Part shown: one piece after another, positions 17,902-26,730 of the stretch
Layout: the number at the start of each line of letters is the position of its first letter
Position numbering within the stretch: the stretch's first letter is position 1
From: Pirellulales bacterium
GTDB lineage: Bacteria > Planctomycetota > Planctomycetia > Pirellulales > S012-138
Length of the DNA: 64,000 nt
NCBI GenBank assembly: GCA_028066245.1
Contig: JALCBR010000002.1
Coordinates: 96,758 to 160,757 of the forward strand
Reading direction: 5' to 3'
The notes under the pieces: generated by a model
The model's input: the letters and a program-made list of their open reading frames with translations, nothing else
The model's database searches: none
Told to the model about the DNA's origin: nothing
Translations under genes and position numbers: made by a program

Positions 17902-19743
17902 TTATTCTTGTTTTTGGCCCAGCTGCAACTCTCCGCGTACCCACTGGGCGATGTAGGCGATCACTTCATCGCTGTAACCGCTGTTGGGGTTGGCCTCGAT
18001 ACCGAAGGTCGGCATTGTTGCTTTGTCTTCCTCGTCCCAACCGGCGAGGTAACCATACATGCGTTCATGCTTGGGGTTCCTGACCATTTCCTCAACCCAC
18101 GCCTGAGAACCCCAGTCTGTTAGATCAGGCGCACCCAAGTACCCGGCATCGCCATAGAGATGGCAGTTGGTGCAACCGCCGTCCTTGAGAATCAGCGCTT
18201 CTCCTTCGCTGGCAAGTTTGGTTTGTTCTTCATTCATGTCCATGCCAGCTTTTGCGTGCAGAGCCCAGGCAACTTTGTCCAATTCGTCTCGTGTGTAGAC
18301 GATTCCGGAACCTTCTTCCAGGTTGTTGCCTCCCTCTGTGCTCTTGTGCAAAAACTCCATCACCATTCCATACTCGCGAGCCGCCAGCGGTGTGTTCCCA
18401 AAGAAATCCTCTGAGACAATCCGTTCCGGGTCCAGCATTCCGCGCGCCCATTCTTGTCGCCCAAATCCCCAGAGATTGGAAGCGGTGGGGTTGGCGTTGT
18501 TGTAGCCTTCGCCATTTGGGCCCTGGTAGTTGTGGCATTTCAAACACTGATCAGTGATCACTTGAATGGCAACAGCTTTAGGGTGTTCCCGCATCATGGC
18601 CCTGGCGCCGGCGGGTGGGATCCCGCCATCGGTGGCGCCTGCCAAATCAAGCGCCACTTCAGCTTCCAACTTGGCAGCCCACTTCGCGTTTTTCAGTTCG
18701 GGGTTGGCCGCATCTTCCTGGAAGGCGGCGACCGTCAGGTAGACAATTCCGGCAAAGACTGCGAACAGGAATCCGAGATTGAAATAGTGCCCGACTGGAC
18801 GGCGACCGAGCAGCGGCATGGCAAACAGCACGGCCATGAGCAGGCCGGGAATGACAATCGCGCCGATGATCTCGCCGGTTTCACCGTGGAACAGCTTGAG
18901 GAATTGAAACAGGAACAGGAAGTACCACTCTGGCCGCGCGGCCTCGTACTGTCGCGCACCATCGGCCGGCGCGGTCAACTCTGCCCCGTGGAAATACCAG
19001 CTCAGTCCGCCGACAACAGCCATCACCGCGAGGCATGCCACGGCATCTTTCAGCACTTGGTCTGGCCAGAAGTAGCCATCAGACTTCTTGAGTGGCAGTT
19101 TGGCACACAAGCCATGCCGCCGAAAAAGCGCCAAGTGAACGACTAAGCAACCAATCAGGAGTGCTGGCAGCACACCTGCGTGCAGCGCGAAAAACCGAGT
19201 CAGTGTAGCGTGCGAATAGTTTGTTCCCCCGACGACCAACTCCTGAGCTTTCTCTCCAACCAACGGCGTGATGCCAACCAGGTTGGTTGCCACACGAGTT
19301 GCCCAATACCCTTTTTGGTCCCATGGCAGCAGATATCCGGTGAGTGAGAGTGCGAGCACAATCAGCATCAACACCAAGCCCATCCAGAAGTTGACTTCGC
19401 GCGGCGCGCGGTATGCGCCATCCCACACGACTTGCAAGAGGTGAATGGCCAGCAACACCACCATGGCTTGAGCCATGAAGTGATGAATGCCGCGAAGGAA
19501 CCAGCCGCCGGTCATCTCGTGCTGAATGTAGTAAACGCTTCCCCAAGCAGTTGTTGTAGCGGGGCTATAAGCGGCCCAGAGGATGACGCCGGTCACCAAT
19601 TGCACAAAGAAGGCGAATGCCAGCGTGCTTCCCCAGACATAACGCCAACGGGCGCCGCCAGGCACGCGCTCGTACAACACGTGCCGCATCAAGCCTCCCA
19701 CGCCCGTGCGGTGTTCAATCCAATTCACTAAGCTGTGGATCAT
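17902..19743 (-). CDS. Cytochrome b fused to a dihaem cytochrome c domain
   Basis: The core subunit of a menaquinol-oxidising bc-type complex. The N-terminal ~370 residues are cytochrome b. Two His pairs bind the b haems: GIHHFMAQAMVVLLAIHLLQ, and ALHAGVLPALLIGCLVVH. WSYFHG-like and PEWYFLFLFQFLK sequences mark the quinone pocket (PEWY). The C-terminal part has two haem c sites, CLKCH and CTNCH, so it is a b-c fusion of 613 residues where canonical complexes have separate proteins. The start overlaps the Rieske stop by ATGA (19740-19743), implying translational coupling. With Rieske upstream and mqnE downstream, a menaquinol to cytochrome c or oxidase path is likely. Confidence 0.94.
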   Translation of the reverse strand: MIHSLVNWIEHRTGVGGLMRHVLYERVPGGARWRYVWGSTLAFAFFVQLVTGVILWAAYSPATTTAWGSVYYIQHEMTGGWFLRGIHHFMAQAMVVLLAIHLLQVVWDGAYRAPREVNFWMGLVLMLIVLALSLTGYLLPWDQKGYWATRVATNLVGITPLVGEKAQELVVGGTNYSHATLTRFFALHAGVLPALLIGCLVVHLALFRRHGLCAKLPLKKSDGYFWPDQVLKDAVACLAVMAVVGGLSWYFHGAELTAPADGARQYEAARPEWYFLFLFQFLKLFHGETGEIIGAIVIPGLLMAVLFAMPLLGRRPVGHYFNLGFLFAVFAGIVYLTVAAFQEDAANPELKNAKWAAKLEAEVALDLAGATDGGIPPAGARAMMREHPKAVAIQVITDQCLKCHNYQGPNGEGYNNANPTASNLWGFGRQEWARGMLDPERIVSEDFFGNTPLAAREYGMVMEFLHKSTEGGNNLEEGSGIVYTRDELDKVAWALHAKAGMDMNEEQTKLASEGEALILKDGGCTNCHLYGDAGYLGAPDLTDWGSQAWVEEMVRNPKHERMYGYLAGWDEEDKATMPTFGIEANPNSGYSDEVIAYIAQWVRGELQLGQKQE

Positions 19744-20483
19744 AGTTCTTTGGCGATCTTCTCGGAGCGGCCGGTGAAGAACTCCTGGTAGCGGACAAAT
19801 ACGAACTCCACCCCCTCGTCATCAGCAAACGTGTACTTTCCCTGATCATTGAGCGTTCCGTCTGGCTTATTTGCCGGAGGCAACAGTTGGTCCAGCCCGC
19901 GCGGTGACGGATTAGCCTTACCCTCGGTCAGAGCGGCTTTGGCTCCGTTGGGTTGAAAGACGCTATTGTGGCATGGGCAATGGAATAGATACGCAGGCGC
20001 GAGGTCTTTCTCTGGCTGATCGCCTTCTGTGTTGCCTTCCTCGTCAGCTGCTTCCGCCTCGCGAGTAGCTTTGAGGTCAGTATCTTCTGTGGCAGCGACG
20101 GAACATCCCAGGTGAGGGCAGACGGTGCTGAAAGCGCGAATCTCGCCGCCTTCAGTCACGTTCCGCGCAAGAATCACCTCGCCAACTTTGACGTTCGACT
20201 GGTAGTTCCAGACGTTGCGCTCTTCGCCATAAATAGGGAAGCTGCGGGGAGTGCCATCTTCAGGCACCTGCGCCAAGGGTGCAACTCGCACGTCAAAGCC
20301 GGGTCCGTCTTCAGAGCTTTGTCGGCGAAACAACGGTGCGAGAATCGGCACAGCGCCGGCGATGAGCGGGGCAAGAAACAACAGCGAACCGATGAACCCA
20401 GCCAAGCATTTGATAAATCCGCGACGATCTTGCTCTGAACCAAGTTCTGTCAGGTCAGTGCCTTCGCGAGAGGGTGGCGACAT
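19740..20483 (-). CDS. Rieske [2Fe-2S] subunit of the bc-type complex
   Basis: The two cluster-binding boxes CPHLGCS and CPCHNSVF are present. Just after the N-terminus, DRRGFIKCLAGFIGSLLFLA is a Tat-like twin-Arg signal anchor. Between the two boxes are 41 residues, rich in Glu and Asp (12 acidic); in most Rieske proteins this stretch is much shorter, so there is an acidic insertion. I chose ATG 20483 (MSPPSREGTDLTELG) over the track's 20531 because the 16 extra residues look non-native; both sites are weak. The stop overlaps the cytochrome b start in ATGA. The product is 247 residues and should sit on the outer face of the cytoplasmic membrane. Confidence 0.92.
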   Translation of the reverse strand: MSPPSREGTDLTELGSEQDRRGFIKCLAGFIGSLLFLAPLIAGAVPILAPLFRRQSSEDGPGFDVRVAPLAQVPEDGTPRSFPIYGEERNVWNYQSNVKVGEVILARNVTEGGEIRAFSTVCPHLGCSVAATEDTDLKATREAEAADEEGNTEGDQPEKDLAPAYLFHCPCHNSVFQPNGAKAALTEGKANPSPRGLDQLLPPANKPDGTLNDQGKYTFADDEGVEFVFVRYQEFFTGRSEKIAKEL

Positions 20484-20602
20484 TGCATTCCAACACGGCA
20501 AATGGCAGATCTTTGTTTGATTGAATTTCATCGATCACGGATTGCGTTGGCAACCGCGAAGAGCGCATTCAATCAGTCAAGATCGAACAAGGTGGGGTGC
20601 GA

Positions 20603-21586
20603 TTATCGCATCGCCGCGCGCACAGCGTCAAGAACTTTCGATTGCACGTCCGGGAACACACCTTCAACGGTGGCGCCAGCAGCTGCTTTGTGACCGCCAC
20701 CGTCAAATTGACGTGCCATTGCGGAGCAATCGAAATCACTGCGGCTGCGGAAGCTGATCTTGAACCGAGCCTCTCCAACTTGAACAAAGATCACGGCAAC
20801 CTCTGTCCCCGCTACGGCTAGCGTGAGGTTAACGGCGTCCTCTGTATCACTGCGCAGAGCGCCAGTTGATTGAAAATCCTCGTCCAATACGTGCGTGTGA
20901 ACCAGTCGACCACCAAGGTCAGACTCCGTTTGAGCCAAGATTCGGCCCCGGAGCTTTATTCGTGCCAGTGAATCTTGCTCGTAGAGCTGCTGGAAGATCG
21001 CCGCTGGGTCAGCGCCCGCTTCAACGAGCTGCGCCGCGGCTTGAAATGTCACCGGAGTTGTTGAGTTGAAGCGGAACCAACCAGTGTCTGTTGCGATTGC
21101 AGCGAACAGCGGCATAGCGATCTCCGGCGTCACCCGGACATCAAAATGCTTTGCCGCCTCGAGCACGAGTCGACCGGTCGCCTCGGCCGTGGGGTCTTTG
21201 AAGAGTTCCGCCCCCAGATCATCCTCGCCGACGTGATGATCCAGGATGAACTTCTGCGCCGAACTCGTTTTGACAACGTCCCCCATTTCGCCGAGTTGCG
21301 CCCATGCGCTCGTATCCAACACACCCAGCAGTTCACGGTCAGCGAGATCGTTTGGCTGTACGGAATGACCTAGGACTTCGATCCGTTGTTGCGGATCAAT
21401 GAATGCCAGGTTTGGTGGCGTTTCGTGCGCGTTGACGATCCGTACGTCCTTACCTAGAGCGGTTAGGATGCCGGCCAAACCGAGTTCACTCCCCAGCGCA
21501 TCACAATCAGGCCGGATGTGACTGGTTAGGATGATTCGCTCGTGATCGGCGATGATCTCTTGGAAGCGCGGCCAATTAATAGACAT
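20603..21586 (-). CDS. nrnA: Bifunctional oligoribonuclease / pAp phosphatase NrnA (DHH family)
   Basis: NrnA-type DHH proteins degrade nanoRNA and pAp. The metal motifs are visible: TSHIRPDCDALGSELGL near the N-terminus, FILDHHVGEDDLGA (DHH) at mid-protein, and QFDGGGHKAAAGATVEG in the C-terminal DHHA1 domain. Product length is 327 residues from ATG 21586 (MSINWPRFQEIIADHER), chosen over the track's 21652 for family-like length. The NrnA name is assigned by similarity of layout; some relatives are pAp-specific. Upstream lies the copy A intergenic repeat; downstream is a short 119-base gap to the Rieske gene. Confidence 0.88.
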   Translation of the reverse strand: MSINWPRFQEIIADHERIILTSHIRPDCDALGSELGLAGILTALGKDVRIVNAHETPPNLAFIDPQQRIEVLGHSVQPNDLADRELLGVLDTSAWAQLGEMGDVVKTSSAQKFILDHHVGEDDLGAELFKDPTAEATGRLVLEAAKHFDVRVTPEIAMPLFAAIATDTGWFRFNSTTPVTFQAAAQLVEAGADPAAIFQQLYEQDSLARIKLRGRILAQTESDLGGRLVHTHVLDEDFQSTGALRSDTEDAVNLTLAVAGTEVAVIFVQVGEARFKISFRSRSDFDCSAMARQFDGGGHKAAAGATVEGVFPDVQSKVLDAVRAAMR

Positions 21587-21699
21587 GAATTCGTAAGACG
21601 AGAACCAAGCTGTGGAGAGAATTTTGTGACTCAGCCAGAAGGCATTGAGCAAGAACCATCATAGTTGACCCCCAACAAGTCCGATAGCGGCGCGGAAGG

Positions 21700-22210
21700 A
21701 GCGACTCTTCCTTCACTTGCGAGAGCGCCGATCCGATTGCCGTTCAGTTCACCTGGACGCTGTCAAGTCATCCCTCGACAGGAGCCTACACGGCCTGCCT
21801 TCAGGCGTACGGGCGAAATTGACATTGGTCAAATGTGAGGGGTGTTTCGGGCGTCCACGCGCGCTGCCGAGCGCCATAGGGGGTTGATGGTTAACATGCT
21901 ACTAAGCTTAACGTCGGGATTGCCGGTGATGTTTGCGGTGCCGTTGCTGGTTAATTGCTGGGCATGAAGCGTTTGCGCCCACCCCTTGAATGCGAGAAAA
22001 ACTTGACCGATGTCAATTTCGCCTGTACGCGTGAGAGCGGGGAATGCCGCGGCGATTCCATCGCGCATCTGTGAAGCCATGAGAATGCCGACGAAGAGAT
22101 GTTCTCGAGCGCTTTGTTGATTCCTGTTCTGCTGGCAATTGGTGTCATCCAACGCCGTAGCAATAGAGGAATTCATCCCAAAGCTAGTGACGGACCATCA
22201 ACAAGAAAGA
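21700..22210 (-). repeat. Intergenic repeat, copy A (minus orientation)
   Basis: A repeat of roughly 0.5 kb shared with copies at 47733-48260 and at the right edge. Its centre, 21806-22029 (224 bases), is bounded by 28-base inverted copies of CGTACGGGCGAAATTGACAT (21806-21833) and the reverse strand (22002-22029). The interior reads as the reverse complement of copy B, for example GATTGCCGGTGATGTT against AACATCACCGGCAATC. Similarity continues into both flanks, though more weakly. No gene is contained; the minus-strand 115-residue ORF spanning it is not a protein I recognise. Edges of the flanks are approximate. Confidence 0.8.
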
Positions 22211-22213
22211 GCT

Positions 22214-23149
22214 TTAGTTCTTCTGGTCGTCAATGGTTCGCGCGGAGATCGCGTGAATGTCTGCTTGGATTTGCTGCGTCAGTTGTTCCGGTCCCTCGAA
22301 CGCGACAACGTCCCTCACGCGCCAATGGAAATCAACTTCCAACGGTTGCCCATAAAGATTGCCTTCGAATCCAAGCAGGTGCACTTCGACCTTTTGCCGT
22401 TGTTCGCCAAAAGTTGGGTTGGGGCCGATGTTGATCGCCGCCGGCCAGATTTGATCTCTGGCTAGAGTGGCGCCGCCATAAACGCCAGCGGCGGGGGTCA
22501 GCGTGTCAATGGCATCGATGTTGGCGGTGGGAAATCCGATTTGCCCTCCACGCCCGGCGCCGTGGGTGACCATGCCACGGATGCGATAAGGTTCTGTGAG
22601 TAAATTGGCAGCCGTGTCCACGTCGCCAGCGGCAATGAGCTTTCTTACACGGGAACTCGAGACGATTGCGTCGTCGACATGCAATGCGTCGACAATTTCT
22701 AATGAAATACCGACTGCGTTGCAGAACTCTCGCAAGCGTGCCGTGTCGCCTTCGCGATTGTGCCCGAAGAAAAAGTTTGGCCCTTCGACCATTGCTTTGG
22801 TTGCCAGGTTGCCATTGATGAACGTGTCAAAGAACTCGCCAGCGGAAAGCTTCAGCATTTGCTCGTTGGTCGGATAGCTGATCAAGGCATCCACACCCAA
22901 CTTTGCCAGCAAGTCCGCCTTCCGATCAGTCCACGTCAGCGGTGGTGGACAGGCGTCGGGACGCAGAAGCCGGACCGGATGCGGATCGAACGTAAACACG
23001 ACGGCGGGACCGCCAACTCGTCGTGCTGCGGCAATTAACCGAGCAATGATTTGGGCGTGGCCGCGGTGGACGCCATCAAAATTGCCGACGGTCAGCGCGC
23101 CTCCACGCAAGTCCGCCGGAAAGTCTTCGAAATGCCGAATCAGTTTCAC
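22214..23149 (-). CDS. ribF: Bifunctional riboflavin kinase / FAD synthetase
   Basis: RibF phosphorylates riboflavin to FMN and adenylylates FMN to FAD. The FAD-synthetase half begins with LTVGNFDGVHRGHAQII, the GNFDGxHxGH signature. GPNFFFGHNREGD and VSSSRVRKLIAAGD follow. The kinase half has GMVTHGAGRGGQIGFPTANI and GVYGGATL. Length, 311 residues, is typical. The ATG at 23149 overlaps the stop of the upstream penicillin-acylase gene as ATGA (23146-23149), so ribF is probably translated from that transcript. An intergenic repeat copy begins close after the stop. Confidence 0.95.
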   Translation of the reverse strand: MKLIRHFEDFPADLRGGALTVGNFDGVHRGHAQIIARLIAAARRVGGPAVVFTFDPHPVRLLRPDACPPPLTWTDRKADLLAKLGVDALISYPTNEQMLKLSAGEFFDTFINGNLATKAMVEGPNFFFGHNREGDTARLREFCNAVGISLEIVDALHVDDAIVSSSRVRKLIAAGDVDTAANLLTEPYRIRGMVTHGAGRGGQIGFPTANIDAIDTLTPAAGVYGGATLARDQIWPAAINIGPNPTFGEQRQKVEVHLLGFEGNLYGQPLEVDFHWRVRDVVAFEGPEQLTQQIQADIHAISARTIDDQKN

Positions 23150-25431
23150 TCCAACGACCCATCAGCTTGCGGACTCGTGTGCTTTGTACTTTCGTTTGTT
23201 TCTGATCCTTGCAAGATTTTGTACTTTCCAGCCAGCCAGCAGCGAATCTCGTTTGTGTAGTACCGGCTCCAAGCTCTGCCGGACGGCCCCCCACCGTTGC
23301 AAGTTTGGATTTCGTTCGTCGCCAAATCAGCCACTGCTCGATAAGACGGAAAATGGTTGGTCTGGCGACCGTGGGATTGATAGATCACGCTTTGCACGAT
23401 TGTCCCTCGTCCACCTGGCATGGACACCGGGCCATAGTCAAATCGCAACGCCCGGGGGACCTTTCCGCCTAAGAGAACGTTCTTCATCAGCACTTGTTGT
23501 CGCTGACCCCAGGTGGGTACATCGCTCAACGATATCGATCCCAGCACCTGCTGTATGACGTCAGACGTCACTTGACGCCAACCCTCCTTACCGTACCAGG
23601 CAGTTTCATCAAAGCCTTCGCCTTCGCGGAGCAGCGGCCGGTCAAAGTAGGAATAAAACAATGCTGGCAATGCGGTTCTCTCGACAACTTCCTCCCAGGC
23701 GGCTTCGCCGAAACCCCGCCGTCCGAGCACTTCCCGACCAAGTACGGCGTAGATTTCTTCAAACAACGTGGGTGCCTGGGAATCCAGGTTGTAGCACAGG
23801 TCCCAATCCAACAGCAATCGCCCGGCTGCGGTGTCTGAGGCGATGAGCGGTCGCCAGAGTTTGAGGAATTTTTCCGCGTGTTTAGAGTAAAGGTCGCATT
23901 GCATCCGCTGCATGTCCGCAACGGTTGCCGCTTCCAGTTCCAACAGCATGTCCTTGATTCGATTGGAACGATCGAACCCGTGATGCAGGTTCACAACCAG
24001 AGGTCCGTCTTCCGGGTTTTGATCTTCATTGGCCGTGAACAAGATCTCCTCTGGGGGATTCGTCACTCGTTTCAAATGATCGCTAGGCACAAAACCAGAC
24101 CAAGCAGTGTCTGAGTCCCAGGCGGGAAGCGGGGCCAATCCTGTTCCCGACCGGGCAGGCAATATGCCCGATTGCTGATATCCGATGTTGCCGGATGAAT
24201 CGACGATCACCCAGTTAGCGGAGATGTTGACGTTTTTCAGGACATCTTGTGCCTGAGCAACTTGAGAAACTTGTAGCACTTCAAACAGCGATGCGAGCGA
24301 ACTCGCAGCGCCGCCAGGTTGTTGAGCGAAGGCTCGGCTTAAGAACAAACCATTGGGACGCGTTGGGTGCTCATTCGCGGAATGCAAGGCTTCGCACTCA
24401 AGCACGCCACGATCGCTACTCCAATAGGTTGCCTTGGCATCTGCACCGCCGCGCCGTTTGATTGTTTCCGTCCGAGATTCAAGCGGGACGAAATCATCTT
24501 CCCGTTTCGTTTTGCCGTCCCGGCATTCCTCAATGAAGTAATCAACCATGTCCATATAGCCGTACGTAAAACCAAACGAGAGGTCGCGCGTCCGGCCCAT
24601 GGCGATACCTGGAAGTCCCGGCATGTTGACGCCTAGGCGATAGTTATCCGGGGTGTGCAAGACACATTCGGCCCAAACAGGAGGAAGCCGATTGCTTTCC
24701 AAGTGGGGGTCATGGCATTCCAAGGGGAATCCGCTGGCGCTCCGCTTTGCGGAGACGGCCCAATTGTTGCTGGCCGCCATTGGTGAAGCGGCAGACAAAA
24801 ACGGAACCGCCTTAGGGATCATCGGGGATTGGATGTTGATGTCCTTGAGCAACGCAATAATTCTCGGCGTTAGCTCGTGGAGATGAGGCGCGAAAATATA
24901 CTGGAGCGTCTCCTCAGGAACTCCTCCGGCAGCAGCTTGCATGATGAATTTCTCCGCATCTTGCTGGCTCTGCGCGAGCCCTAGATATGACATCAGATGG
25001 ATGCAGAGCAGACAATCTTCCGGTCGCCAAGGCTCGGGTTTCCACCGCAGCAGCTTAAATTCCAACGGCAGCCGCTGCATCTCAAGAAAGTGATTTACGC
25101 CTGCGGAATACGCTTCGGCGAATCGCCGCGCATCGGAGGTCAGATATGCGACATCGTTTGCCGCCGCCTTGGTGAAATCCAATGAGCGCATCGCCAAGTC
25201 GATGTGGAGCGATTCTTCGCTGTCTTTCAATTGTTCGCAAACTCGACCTTGGCCGATGGCTCGAACCATCATCATTTGCACGGCGCGGTCATGCATATGG
25301 GCATAACCCGTTCCAGCGGCCAGCTCAAAGTCATCGTCTCCCCAGATTTCGATAACACCGCCGGTCGTGCGGGCGATTTCAAAGCAGAATTCGCCCGTCT
25401 GAACTTGCTTCCGCTGCTTGCCGATTCCCAT
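23146..25431 (-). CDS. Penicillin-acylase-family hydrolase, cytoplasmic-looking (paralogue 1)
   Basis: The 761-residue product matches the penicillin acylase N-terminal-nucleophile family. The proenzyme should split before Ser221 in AASNNWAVSAKR (family motif G/A-SNNW), giving alpha and beta chains. The strand after it carries CHDPHLESNRLP and PGLPGIAMGRTRDLSFGFTYG, both conserved. No signal peptide is visible (MGIGKQRKQVQTGEFCFEI), unlike the secreted penicillin G acylases, so the enzyme is probably cytoplasmic; its amide substrate is unknown. A paralogue sits at 40762-43014. The gene overlaps ribF by four bases (ATGA), suggesting an operon with it. Confidence 0.88.
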   Translation of the reverse strand: MGIGKQRKQVQTGEFCFEIARTTGGVIEIWGDDDFELAAGTGYAHMHDRAVQMMMVRAIGQGRVCEQLKDSEESLHIDLAMRSLDFTKAAANDVAYLTSDARRFAEAYSAGVNHFLEMQRLPLEFKLLRWKPEPWRPEDCLLCIHLMSYLGLAQSQQDAEKFIMQAAAGGVPEETLQYIFAPHLHELTPRIIALLKDINIQSPMIPKAVPFLSAASPMAASNNWAVSAKRSASGFPLECHDPHLESNRLPPVWAECVLHTPDNYRLGVNMPGLPGIAMGRTRDLSFGFTYGYMDMVDYFIEECRDGKTKREDDFVPLESRTETIKRRGGADAKATYWSSDRGVLECEALHSANEHPTRPNGLFLSRAFAQQPGGAASSLASLFEVLQVSQVAQAQDVLKNVNISANWVIVDSSGNIGYQQSGILPARSGTGLAPLPAWDSDTAWSGFVPSDHLKRVTNPPEEILFTANEDQNPEDGPLVVNLHHGFDRSNRIKDMLLELEAATVADMQRMQCDLYSKHAEKFLKLWRPLIASDTAAGRLLLDWDLCYNLDSQAPTLFEEIYAVLGREVLGRRGFGEAAWEEVVERTALPALFYSYFDRPLLREGEGFDETAWYGKEGWRQVTSDVIQQVLGSISLSDVPTWGQRQQVLMKNVLLGGKVPRALRFDYGPVSMPGGRGTIVQSVIYQSHGRQTNHFPSYRAVADLATNEIQTCNGGGPSGRAWSRYYTNEIRCWLAGKYKILQGSETNESTKHTSPQADGSLE

Positions 25432-25611
25432 TGGTCGTTAATGCCATCAGTCTCTGCGTTCATCAGACGATCCTGAGACCGTCCGCGACAATGTACTTCA
25501 ATCGTGATTCATCCACACGGGCAAAAAGCGCGCGACAGCATCCGCAGTAAGTGTGATCTCCCAAATGCTGCGCCACAGGAGGTGACGTGCATGACGGAAG
25601 AGGCAATGAAA

Positions 25612-26421
25612 CTATGCCGTCGAAAGCAACTCGGTTACAAAGTCGCGAGAATGCTGTAGCAACGTTTGATAGTCATTGTCCTCTACGGATTCGCCGATCA
25701 GTTCAACATCGAAGTAACCGTTGAATCCCGCGCGAAGCAACTCGCCAACGATCTCTTTCAAAGGGAGTTTGCCTTGTCCCAGTCGGCAGCGGTTCTGTTC
25801 GCCATCTGGCGGCTGCGCCGCGTCACCCAAGTGAACAACAGCAATCCGATCAACGATCTCCGCAACACGCCCAAGGGATCGCTCATCAAAGCCAAGTTGA
25901 TATGTGTCATAGACGATGGCCAGACTGTCGTCGGCAACTTGGTCGATCAGGTCAAGCAAGTCTTCGATGCTGGTCAGAAATGTGAATTCTGCGGCGCAAG
26001 CTTCATGCATTGGCTCCAACGCAAGCTTGACATTGTTGTCTTTGGCGGCGGGAAGCAACTCCTGAAGCGCCTCACCCAACAGCCGTCGGGCGTGGTTGTG
26101 CGTATGACCGGATCGGCCACCGCTGTATACAACCACGCAGTCCGCCTTCAATCGGCCAGCCAGAGAGATGGCGTCCAGCGCATCATCAATACTATCGCCA
26201 AACGAACGCCCGTCGCTGCCGGTGAATCCGCCTGCCCAAAGCACGTTGGAGACAGCGAGACCCGAATCTTGGATCAAGTTGATGGCACGCTCTTCGCCAA
26301 AGTCAGAGACTTTTTGTCGCCACACACCGATCGCGGGAATACCGGCCTCGCGATACCGGCCGACATCTTGTTCAAACGTCCAGCGGTAGGTCGTCAGTTC
26401 ATTGATCGAGAGTTGCGCCAT
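25612..26421 (-). CDS. Sugar phosphate isomerase / epimerase family TIM-barrel protein
   Basis: The 269-residue product has the xylose-isomerase-like TIM-barrel pattern: ALEPMHEACAAEFTFLTSIEDLLDL, IVYDTYQL and VAVVHLGDA, ending in GYFDVELIG. The Glu after KLALE, Asp of YDT, His of VHLGD and the final Glu of DVELIG are at the positions of the usual metal ligands. Family members act on a wide range of sugars or cyclitols, so the substrate cannot be told. The ATG at 26421 (MAQLSINELTTYRWTFEQDV) has the common start. A 180-base gap separates it from the penicillin-acylase gene. Confidence 0.86.
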   Translation of the reverse strand: MAQLSINELTTYRWTFEQDVGRYREAGIPAIGVWRQKVSDFGEERAINLIQDSGLAVSNVLWAGGFTGSDGRSFGDSIDDALDAISLAGRLKADCVVVYSGGRSGHTHNHARRLLGEALQELLPAAKDNNVKLALEPMHEACAAEFTFLTSIEDLLDLIDQVADDSLAIVYDTYQLGFDERSLGRVAEIVDRIAVVHLGDAAQPPDGEQNRCRLGQGKLPLKEIVGELLRAGFNGYFDVELIGESVEDNDYQTLLQHSRDFVTELLSTA

Positions 26422-26730
26422 CGGACAGTCCCTCGCTTGCGGCGCTCTTCTGGTTTGAGCATCAAACTTCTTGCGTGTCGTCCGCGCCCGATCCTTGGCA
26501 TGATGCTTGCTTCCCGGATCGATGGGACATCGTCACGCAGAATCAATCATGCGAAGTGGTAGTATCAAGCATGCGAGAGGGAGTGTAAAGAAAGTCGCGA
26601 CAGAATCACTCGATGCCATTCTTCGTGACATGCTCATCGTCGATCTTGTCCACTGAGACAAAATCATCCGGAGCGGGATAATGTGCCGCAACGTACCATG
26701 CAGATGGATGACGCGAGCGATGCTGGATCT
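26422..26730. other. Intergenic region, no gene seen
   Basis: About 310 bases lie between the isomerase start and the stop of the 621-residue membrane protein. I found no ORF, repeat or hairpin that I would defend. Plus-strand ORFs crossing the border are shadows of the neighbours. Confidence 0.45.

Noticed and set aside
21829-22176. 115-residue ORF reading through repeat copy A
   Set aside because: Copy B reads only about 47 codons in the same frame before a stop, and substitutions do not preserve protein sequence. It is more likely non-coding repeat.
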